DNA from: Gammaproteobacteria bacterium
GTDB lineage: Bacteria > Pseudomonadota > Gammaproteobacteria > Acidiferrobacterales > SZUA-150
Direction: 5' to 3'
Length of the DNA stretch: 30,823 bases
Assembly (NCBI GenBank): GCA_029880755.1
Contig: JAOUNW010000004.1
Coordinates: forward strand, 1-30,823
Positions 25,711-30,823 of the stretch are shown piece after piece; position 1 is the stretch's first letter; every line of letters starts with the position of its first letter. The notes below the pieces were generated by a model. The model had not been told where the DNA came from, ran no database searches, and was given only the letters and a program-made list of their open reading frames with translations. The translations under genes and the position numbers were made by a program.

Positions 25711-26439
25711 TCACAAAGTTACCGCATCAAGCGCATGACGGATTATCACCTCGCGACACTCCCGGTAAACCGCTTGCGCGTTTTCCAGAATTTCTTCCGG
25801 CAGCGTGACCTCCGAATAATCGTTTTGCGTTTTAACGATTCTTCCACTTTTAATCGCCTCCGAGGAGTCGCCCTTACCCACGACCCCGGTCTGGCTGAAG
25901 ATGTCATAGCGCTCATTAAGCGGGGAATCCAGCTCCAGCCAGCGCTCTAATTCTGGAAGTAGTCGCTCCGGTGCATTGACCAAGACCTCCGCGTCGAAAT
26001 AATAATAACCCTGCGCTACCGTTCGACAGAAATCAGAAAGTGTTTTCACTCTCTCGATATAATACTTCCCCGCCTCCTCGGGTGAGGCATAAAGCCAATC
26101 CGCATCTTTGCTGGCAAACAGGTTAACAATGCTTTTGATGGTGGGCTCCGGCTCGCGCAAGGAGACAAGTAATTTTACATCCGCGAGGCCTGGTTTCTTT
26201 ACGTTAAGCGGAAATTCATTGTGCAACAACTTGTCGAACAGGTAACGGCTGTTCGTCTTGAGCGCTTCGCTCTGCCGCAACACCTCAAGCTGCTTATCCA
26301 ATGCCGACGCGGCATCGTAACGGATGTGCATCTCAAAATAGCCATTGATCTGCGGATGCGATCCAAGAATATGCCCCGCCAGGCTGGTAAAGGCCCGCAT
26401 ATGACTTAGCAGAAAGATTCGTGAGTAGTTGTCAGGCAA
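25711..26439 (-). CDS. sulfotransferase family protein
   Basis: A 242-residue cytosolic protein resembling PAPS-dependent sulfotransferases. The 5'-phosphosulfate-binding loop corresponds to LLSHMRAFTSLAGHILGSHPQI at the N-terminus, and the 3'-phosphate site to KLLVSLREPEPTIKSIV (about residue 88). The family transfers sulfate from PAPS to carbohydrates or other hydroxyls. The start is a TTG at 26439 without a good SD, but a stop codon two codons further upstream rules out a longer protein and the first ATG (26400) would delete the binding loop. It is convergent with the glycosyltransferase-like gene, 39 bp between stops. The acceptor is unknown. Confidence 0.75.
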   Translation of the reverse strand: MPDNYSRIFLLSHMRAFTSLAGHILGSHPQINGYFEMHIRYDAASALDKQLEVLRQSEALKTNSRYLFDKLLHNEFPLNVKKPGLADVKLLVSLREPEPTIKSIVNLFASKDADWLYASPEEAGKYYIERVKTLSDFCRTVAQGYYYFDAEVLVNAPERLLPELERWLELDSPLNERYDIFSQTGVVGKGDSSEAIKSGRIVKTQNDYSEVTLPEEILENAQAVYRECREVIIRHALDAVTL

Positions 26440-26515
26440 GGTACATTAAGAATCATTAAGAAATAGTCGTAGAAGCGATATATTTATCCTATTCCACTGC
26501 CGATGTCGATAGTTA

Positions 26516-26557
26516 TAAGCAACCACCATACTGCTGTATGGAAACATGGGTTGCTTA
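26516..26557. repeat. nested inverted repeat
   Basis: TAAGCAACC (26516-26524) pairs with GGTTGCTTA (26549-26557). Inside, CCATAC (26526-26531) pairs with GTATGG (26536-26541) around a TGCT loop. It lies between the nucleotidyltransferase gene and the sulfotransferase gene. It may be a terminator-like structure or a small repeat element; no T-run follows on either strand. Confidence 0.5.
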
Positions 26558-26602
26558 ACCATGCTCACAATTAAGAACTCGATTCTGATGTATTCATTTT
26601 CA

Positions 26603-27304
26603 CTATGTTTTCGCTAATTCTTTTATTCTTGTTAATATTACTGATACTCGCGCCTGGCTTGTTTCATCAGTAGGCATATGTCCGGATACTGCATCAACAA
26701 AGCGGCTCACTTTCAACAAATTATGAAATCGTTCTGATAATTCTTTAGCAAGCTCAGGTTCTGATTGTCTTACTTCGTTTACAATTTCTGGTCGGCCGTC
26801 AAGAACGGCGATGATATCCTCAATATCATGACTTGCCATGTAATCGCCATTGCCTCGGCCATCAAATGCTTCAAGCTTGGTGATAAGAAAATAAGGTGCA
26901 GATACCATGAGAATTATTTTATCTGAAGGTAATATTATTCGTTCCGCATTTTCTGCAGCTGGCGCATACCACTTATTTCCAAATCCTAAAATCCGTGTAT
27001 CGGTCGGCATGACGTCCAGGATGACTTTATCGGCAACCCACCGGCATATGGGCGCGCCGTCACTGGCATCTTCCTGAAAACCCAGCGCACGTAATTTTTG
27101 TGACAATTTATAATAATCAGCATGCGATGCAACCAGAACGATAGCATCAACATCCCGCGTCACTCTAATTGGTGGCGCTGCGGAATCGGTTATCAACAAT
27201 CCCGTTGCGCACCCGCCCACAAACACCATTTCATCCGCTACATCTCCAAGCCGATCTATCGCTAACATTAGTATTTCCAGGTTTGGGTTTCTCTCCCTAG
27301 CCAT
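26603..27304 (-). CDS. nucleotidyltransferase-fold toxin candidate (AbiEii-like)
   Basis: A 233-residue protein with a minimal nucleotidyltransferase domain. MVFVGGCATGLLI supplies the GG loop (Gly30-Gly31), and RVTRDVDAIV supplies the DxD metal-binding pair (Asp51, Asp53). A later Asp in KVILDVMP (about residue 95) is a plausible third acid. Such stand-alone domains occur as the toxin of AbiE/MenT-type systems, where they add nucleotides to tRNA or other targets. The start overlaps the end of the upstream winged-helix gene by eight bases, the usual antitoxin-toxin order. Which nucleotide and target are used is unknown, and a housekeeping enzyme is less likely given the context. Confidence 0.72.
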   Translation of the reverse strand: MARERNPNLEILMLAIDRLGDVADEMVFVGGCATGLLITDSAAPPIRVTRDVDAIVLVASHADYYKLSQKLRALGFQEDASDGAPICRWVADKVILDVMPTDTRILGFGNKWYAPAAENAERIILPSDKIILMVSAPYFLITKLEAFDGRGNGDYMASHDIEDIIAVLDGRPEIVNEVRQSEPELAKELSERFHNLLKVSRFVDAVSGHMPTDETSQARVSVILTRIKELAKT

Positions 27305-27818
27305 AGTGTTCCAATTTCTTTTTCAGTTCCTTTTTAGCGATATCGCGTTCTCTGGCTCGGCCACCACGGATAGCATCCACCAGAGCAAGCAGTTGATAGA
27401 GTTCGGGATCATTTTTCGCTGCGACGGGGCCGGACTTGTATAAAGGTGAGAATGACTCACCCCGTACCTCGCCTTCCGGATCGGGCCAAACCGGCGGCGG
27501 TTCATTATCCTCCACAAGCCAGGCATCTATTGGCGCAGAAGCGTATGCGGTCGGCATACCCCGGTTTAATCCGCCCCGATCCGGAACAAAAACGTACTGA
27601 ATACCGTGTAATAAGAAATCTTCCAGATTTCGAATATTCGGCCTTATGTTTTCGTTTTCTTTCACTGCTAACCGTGCGGCAAGCGCGCGTTTGGCTGCGG
27701 CATGCACTTCTGACGCACTCATTCCTAGATCTATGGCTAACTTATTGAAAGACCATTGCTTCTTACCCAAAGCAACCAGCTTCAGTAAAAACAAAATATC
27801 CTGTGGTTTTAAGTTCAT
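27297..27818 (-). CDS. winged-helix DNA-binding protein, probable antitoxin/autorepressor
   Basis: A 173-residue protein. The N-terminus (about 1-70) is a helix-turn-helix/winged-helix domain: LKPQDILFLLKLVALGKKQWSFNKLAIDLGMSASEVHAAAKRAL. The middle and C-terminal parts are Pro-rich then basic and helical, ending LKKKLEHYG. The ATG at 27818 has AGAGAA upstream and sits next to a palindromic operator; the frame extends further upstream to 27992 but that part is not protein-like and would run through the operator. It precedes and overlaps the nucleotidyltransferase gene. By analogy with AbiEi it would repress its own promoter and counteract the toxin; this is inference. Confidence 0.75.
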   Translation of the reverse strand: MNLKPQDILFLLKLVALGKKQWSFNKLAIDLGMSASEVHAAAKRALAARLAVKENENIRPNIRNLEDFLLHGIQYVFVPDRGGLNRGMPTAYASAPIDAWLVEDNEPPPVWPDPEGEVRGESFSPLYKSGPVAAKNDPELYQLLALVDAIRGGRARERDIAKKELKKKLEHYG

Positions 27819-27823
27819 TTGGC

Positions 27824-27856
27824 TATTCTCTGTTCGCAGTTCGCGAATAGAGAATA
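27824..27856 (-). promoter_or_regulatory. palindromic operator of the toxin-antitoxin pair
   Basis: Two 14-base arms (27824-27837 and 27843-27856) pair at 13 positions around AGTTC. The core is TTCTCTGTTCGC against GCGAATAGAGAA. It lies 5 bp upstream of the predicted regulator start, where an autorepressor would be expected to bind. Confidence 0.6.
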
Positions 27857-28022
27857 ACATCCGGCACATATAAGTCAAGCTGCCGATAAGTCCCTGTAGA
27901 TGCCGGCCTTCCCTGCCACTAGTAAGACAGAGCAGAGACTCAAATAGCCGATACCCCCCAAAACCACTCGTGCGGCACAATAACACAGCCATTGCGCCCT
28001 ACCTGTACTGGTCCCGCTTTTT

Positions 28023-28706
28023 CTAAATCTCACTCGCCGGCGGCAGGTCGGCAAAAATACTGTTGGCTAACCAGCCGGTAATGTTATTCGTGAGTTTCGG
28101 GTCTCCGACAATCTTCATATCGCCGTTCTTCTGGGCTTTTCGATAGCTGCTTTCACCCATCCATATGTCTGCCAGCGTTTTGACATCGGAGGTGAAATAC
28201 ACATCCACCTCCTTGCCCGGATCATTCACGCAAACATCCAGGTCCTTACCCGTCACCACAATCCACCAATCGGGATATTCTTTAATATCGGTGAACTTGA
28301 ACCGAATAACGGTTTCCGAACCCACCAGCTTTTCCGGCACAATGCTGCGCTTGAGATAGAGCATCAGCAATTCGACATCGTAATCCTTCTCCGTTAAATT
28401 GGAACGCGCCCAGCGCATACCCCAGTGCCCCAGACCCACAATGATCGGCACCAACTCTTTGCACGACTCGGTGGCAAAATATTCGTAGCCTTTCTGGCCG
28501 GGGATCTTTTTCTTCAGTACCAGACCATACTCGCTCAGGGAGTCCAATCGTTTCGAGAGCAGGGTTGGTGAAATTAGCATCAAGCCGCGCTGGAGCTCAT
28601 TAAAGCGCGTCGCCCCCATGATCAGCTCACGCACAATGAGTATGGTCCACTTCTCCCCCAGGATTTCCGTCGCCTTGGCAATGGGGCAAAACTGACCGTA
28701 TTCCAT
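28023..28706 (-). CDS. HxlR family transcriptional regulator
   Basis: A 227-residue regulator. The N-terminal HxlR winged-helix domain (about residues 1-100) shows CPIAKATEILGEKWTILIVREL, then FNELQRGLMLISPTLLSKRL, then YEYFATESCKEL. The C-terminal half (about 115-215) resembles an SCP2-like ligand-binding domain, an arrangement known in longer HxlR proteins. Cys7 is at the place of the redox-sensing Cys of several family members. It is transcribed away from the small gene at 28905. A perfect palindrome with the ACTAC-type half-sites common for this family lies in the shared intergenic region, so it probably regulates itself and the divergent genes. Confidence 0.9.
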   Translation of the reverse strand: MEYGQFCPIAKATEILGEKWTILIVRELIMGATRFNELQRGLMLISPTLLSKRLDSLSEYGLVLKKKIPGQKGYEYFATESCKELVPIIVGLGHWGMRWARSNLTEKDYDVELLMLYLKRSIVPEKLVGSETVIRFKFTDIKEYPDWWIVVTGKDLDVCVNDPGKEVDVYFTSDVKTLADIWMGESSYRKAQKNGDMKIVGDPKLTNNITGWLANSIFADLPPASEI

Positions 28707-28750
28707 AGGATTTAACCTCTATATAGGGCTTTTAGGCCCAACTCTATTGG

Positions 28751-28793
28751 GTGTAGTGGTTTACTGCATTTTGTGTAGTTAGATACTACACAA
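28751..28793. promoter_or_regulatory. HxlR-type operator, one perfect and one degenerate copy
   Basis: TTGTGTAGT (28771-28779) and ACTACACAA (28785-28793) form a perfect 9-bp dyad around TAGAT. A second, incomplete copy (GTGTAGT at 28751, ACTGCA at 28763) lies 22 bp to the left, two helical turns away. Both fall in the divergent region between the HxlR gene and the gene at 28905. TTTACT (28760-28765) and GATACT (28782-28787) could be a rightward promoter overlapped by the operator. Confidence 0.65.
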
Positions 28794-28904
28794 TCGGGAG
28801 TACTTTCAAAACCCCGGCCCGCCTAAGCTTCTCCCAACGGTGCCGGACCAAACAGGCACCCAACAACCAACACCAACTTAAACCTAAATTGCGAGGTAAC
28901 TACC

Positions 28905-29138
28905 ATGAACACACAAGCAACCGATGTCCTGATCCACACCCGCGCCACCCTGAGCGAGGAACAATTCACTGAAGTCGCCAACCGGATAAAGGCCATCCAT
29001 GGTGTGCTGCGATTTGAGCGCAGCCGCCATAAACCAAACTTTATTCTGGTGGCCTACAACGCCGGACAAACCCGCGCTATTGCCATTCTCAACAAGCTCA
29101 CCCGTCTGGGCTTTAATGCATCGTTGGTAGGCATGTAA
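28905..29138 (+). CDS. small HMA-like (ferredoxin-fold) protein without metal cysteines
   Basis: A 77-residue cytosolic protein with GAGGT eight bases before the ATG. The predicted pattern (VLIHTRATLSEEQFTEVANRIKAIHGVLRFERS, FILVAYNAG, ALILNKL-like helix, GFNASLVGM) is the beta-alpha-beta layout of heavy-metal-associated domains. However, it has no CXXC motif, so it is unlikely to bind copper in the usual way. It is first in a short rightward group with a tiny ORF and an MddA-like methyltransferase, divergent from an HxlR regulator. Function unknown. Confidence 0.75.
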   Translation: MNTQATDVLIHTRATLSEEQFTEVANRIKAIHGVLRFERSRHKPNFILVAYNAGQTRAIAILNKLTRLGFNASLVGM

Positions 29139-29164
29139 TGCCCCGTTTACAGGAGAAGAGCGTC

Positions 29165-29254
29165 ATGTATATACTGACTCTAAAAAAATGCATTTCTCAC
29201 ATTAAGCTACTGATGATGAGCGTATTAAAGAACCTGGCTTATGCCGCCGCGTAG
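29165..29254 (+). CDS. possible 29-residue peptide
   Basis: The ATG at 29165 is preceded by AGGAGAAG at six bases, a better ribosome site than many in the window. It opens a 29-codon frame encoding MYILTLKKCISHIKLLMMSV and ending NLAYAAA. The peptide is basic and amphipathic to hydrophobic. It sits between the HMA-like gene and the methyltransferase gene in the same direction. It may be a real small protein or a leader for the next gene; there is no homology evidence. Confidence 0.4.
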   Translation: MYILTLKKCISHIKLLMMSVLKNLAYAAA

Positions 29255-29286
29255 CTAACAATTCAAACCACAAAGGAGATTCGCTC

Positions 29287-30045
29287 ATGATAAAAAGAAC
29301 ACTTACCCTAACCTACGGTGTTACCAGCTACCTGTTGTTCGTAGCAGTTTTTGTTTACACCATTTTATTCATCGGCAATATACTGGTCACACCCTCGCTG
29401 GATTCTGCTGGGGGCACTAATCTTGTGAAGGCACTTTTGATCAATGCCGGTATGTTGGGCGCATTTGCGCTGCAGCACAGCATCATGGCGCGCCCGGCGT
29501 TCAAACGTGTTTGGACGAAAATCATACCGACTGAAATAGAACGAAGCACCTATGTGCTGGCTTCCACCCTATTACTCGGCTGCATTGTGTACTTCTGGCA
29601 GCCGCTGGGCGGCATCATCTGGCAAGTGACCAATCCGATCGCTATTGGCGCCATCTATACGGTGTTTGCTTTCGGCTGGGCCATTTTATTTCTGGCATCG
29701 TTCCAGCAGAACCATTTTGATCTCTTTGGCCTGCGTCAGGTATGGTTGGCTTTCCTCAACAAACCCTATACCTACCTGCCATTCAAAACTCCATTTCTAT
29801 ACCGCTACACGCGTCATCCGCTCTACGTTGGCATGATGATGGGGCTGTGGGCCGCACCGACTATGACGACTGCTCATCTCGTGTTTGCCCTGCTGTCCAC
29901 TGGCTACATCTTTGTCGGCGCAATGCTGGAAGAAAAGGATTTAGAGAATGTCATGCCTGAATACAAACAGTATAAAAAGGATGTACCGATGTTTCTGCCA
30001 AGACCCGCACGCAACTTGGGCAAAAAAGCCGTCGCAACGGTGTAA
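29287..30045 (+). CDS. mddA: methanethiol S-methyltransferase (MddA-like)
   Basis: A 252-residue membrane protein with five or six helices. It belongs to the isoprenylcysteine methyltransferase-like/NnrU group, with the MddA-type features LQHSIMARPAFKRVW, ERSTYVL, NHFDLFGLRQVWL and the SAM-binding RHPLYVG near residue 177, then EEKDL. MddA methylates methanethiol with SAM to give dimethylsulfide. The SD is AAGGAG seven bases ahead, and a strong terminator follows the gene. It probably belongs to the unit starting at 28905 and may be under HxlR control. Substrate assignment is by recalled resemblance; a methyltransferase for another thiol is possible. Confidence 0.78.
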   Translation: MIKRTLTLTYGVTSYLLFVAVFVYTILFIGNILVTPSLDSAGGTNLVKALLINAGMLGAFALQHSIMARPAFKRVWTKIIPTEIERSTYVLASTLLLGCIVYFWQPLGGIIWQVTNPIAIGAIYTVFAFGWAILFLASFQQNHFDLFGLRQVWLAFLNKPYTYLPFKTPFLYRYTRHPLYVGMMMGLWAAPTMTTAHLVFALLSTGYIFVGAMLEEKDLENVMPEYKQYKKDVPMFLPRPARNLGKKAVATV

Positions 30046-30058
30046 AGCAAGTCCGGCC

Positions 30059-30090
30059 ACAGAAGCAGGTACCCTACCTGCTTCTGTTTT
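30059..30090 (+). terminator. rho-independent terminator after mddA
   Basis: A perfect 13-bp stem (30059-30071 with 30075-30087; core AGAAGCAGGTA) has a CCC loop and ends in TTTT, starting 14 bases after the stop codon. Confidence 0.88.
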
Positions 30091-30130
30091 GGCGTAACGG
30101 AATCACGCCACAATCCCCGCAATATCAAAG

Positions 30131-30277
30131 TTCAATAGGGTCAGACTCGATTGATTAAAGCCATAAGTTCAATAGGGTCAGACTCGATTGATTAAAGCCA
30201 TAAGTTCAATAGGGTCAGACTCGATTGATTAAAGCCATAGTTCAATAGGGTCAGACTCGATTGATTAAAGCCATGAT
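30131..30277 (+). repeat. tandem 37-bp repeats, GGGTCAGACTCGATTGATT family
   Basis: Four head-to-tail copies start at 30131, 30168, 30205 and 30241 (spacings 37, 37, 36). Each reads TTCAATAGGGTCAGACTCG, then ATTGATTAAAGCCAT. Copies are virtually identical, which suggests recent amplification. The same core occurs at 19021-19065. Confidence 0.92.
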
Positions 30278-30320
30278 TCAGGAAGATACGAATCAATCGA
30301 GTCTGACCCTATTGAACTAT
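30237..30320. repeat. 30-bp perfect inverted repeat (fourth tandem copy and an inverted copy)
   Basis: Bases 30237-30266 and 30291-30320 are perfect reverse complements with a 24-base spacer (AAAGCCATGATTCAGGAAGA start). The right arm is an inverted copy of the tandem repeat unit, so the block ends in a long cruciform-capable palindrome 23 bp from the stop of hslR. Confidence 0.92.
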
Positions 30321-30343
30321 TGAACTCCGGGGCAGTAATAACC

Positions 30344-30742
30344 TTAACTCGATTTCTTAAATTGAATCACCTGACGGCGCTCTTTTTTGGTGGGACGTCC
30401 TTCGGTCACCGGTGCGGAGCGCGCCTCGGCGGAAAGCCGTGCTCTTAATGCTTCCCGCGCAGCCTTACTGGCTTCACTCTCTTCGTACAGCAATGCCGCT
30501 TGCCTGGCCGGACCACGGTGGGCGGATAAGGCCTTAACCTGTACGACATGCTCGTAGGGCCCAATATGAATCGTTATCGTATCACCAGAATGAATCACTC
30601 GAGCCGCTTTCGCGCGCTGGCCATTCACTTTGACTTTACCACCGCCCACCGCCTCCGCAGCCAATGATCGGGTCTTGAAAAACCGCGCGGCCCAGAGCCA
30701 CTTGTCGATGCGGAGGGAATCGCTTTCAGGCGGGAGAACCAT
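30344..30742 (-). CDS. hslR: heat shock protein 15 (Hsp15), S4-domain RNA-binding protein
   Basis: A 132-residue protein of normal Hsp15 length. The N-terminal S4 domain is clear: LRIDKWLWAARFFKTRSLAAEAV, then GKVKVNGQRAKAARVIHSGDTI. The C-terminal extension is basic and ends GRPTKKERRQVIQF. Hsp15 binds free 50S ribosomal subunits that still carry peptidyl-tRNA and helps recycle them after heat stress. The SD is poor. The region upstream (30743-30823) contains an 8-bp inverted repeat (30782-30789 with 30801-30808) of unknown role and no gene start. Confidence 0.94.
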   Translation of the reverse strand: MVLPPESDSLRIDKWLWAARFFKTRSLAAEAVGGGKVKVNGQRAKAARVIHSGDTITIHIGPYEHVVQVKALSAHRGPARQAALLYEESEASKAAREALRARLSAEARSAPVTEGRPTKKERRQVIQFKKSS

Positions 30743-30823
30743 GATGACGGTGATCGACGAATATGTCAGCAGCAGGTTATTTCCTGGTGAATAAACTCAA
30801 CACCAGGATAGATCCGGGTCCAC

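Noticed and set aside
26511..26558. Integron attC site
   Set aside because: The stem has a GTTAAGC-like end, but the left and right core sequences are in the wrong order and no integrase or cassette array is visible.
30131..30277. CRISPR array
   Set aside because: The units are directly abutting tandem copies without variable spacers.

Overview
The window looks like chromosomal DNA of a Gram-negative proteobacterium, most likely a gammaproteobacterium. It encodes outer-membrane phospholipase A, CsrA, Hsp15 and SelO, plus outer-membrane lipoproteins and a beta-barrel, at mid-range GC. There is no rRNA or other strong taxonomic marker, so the assignment is tentative.

Left region (35-5372, minus strand): a compact five-gene operon read right to left. 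It encodes a polytopic membrane protein, a DUF4129-type protein, a DUF4350-type protein, a MoxR AAA+ ATPase and a DUF58 protein. This is the widespread MoxR/DUF58 arrangement, thought to act in envelope protein maturation or stress.

Centre (5607-16081): the most interesting part. A secreted parvulin prolyl isomerase diverges from an eight-gene plus-strand operon: NHL beta-propeller lipoprotein, tetraheme cytochrome resembling the Geobacter OmcE nanowire subunit, triheme lipoprotein cytochrome, triheme periplasmic cytochrome, large outer-membrane barrel, second NHL propeller lipoprotein, roughly 12-heme cytochrome with an OmcE-like N-terminal module, and a seven-repeat secreted propeller. This fits a complete extracellular cytochrome filament plus porin-cytochrome conduit and its assembly factors. 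A perfect FNR/Anr-type site (TTGAT-N4-ATCAA) in the divergent promoter region suggests anaerobic induction of both sides. A 14-bp inverted repeat encloses the Shine-Dalgarno and start codon of the gene after the tetraheme cytochrome. It may set the ratio of filament subunit to conduit components.

Right region (16219-30823): mixed chromosomal genes. These are a DUF418 membrane protein; a secreted PPC-domain protein with a strong terminator; selO interrupted by an in-frame amber codon; csrA-pldA; a thiamine-diphosphate enzyme paired with an unusual glycosyltransferase-like protein; a convergent sulfotransferase; an AbiE-like nucleotidyltransferase toxin/antitoxin pair with a palindromic operator; an HxlR-type regulator with a perfect operator, divergent from a small HMA-like protein, a tiny ORF and an MddA-like methanethiol S-methyltransferase; and Hsp15. 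Two clusters of one short repeat family (core GGGTCAGACTCGATT) lie beside selO and hslR.
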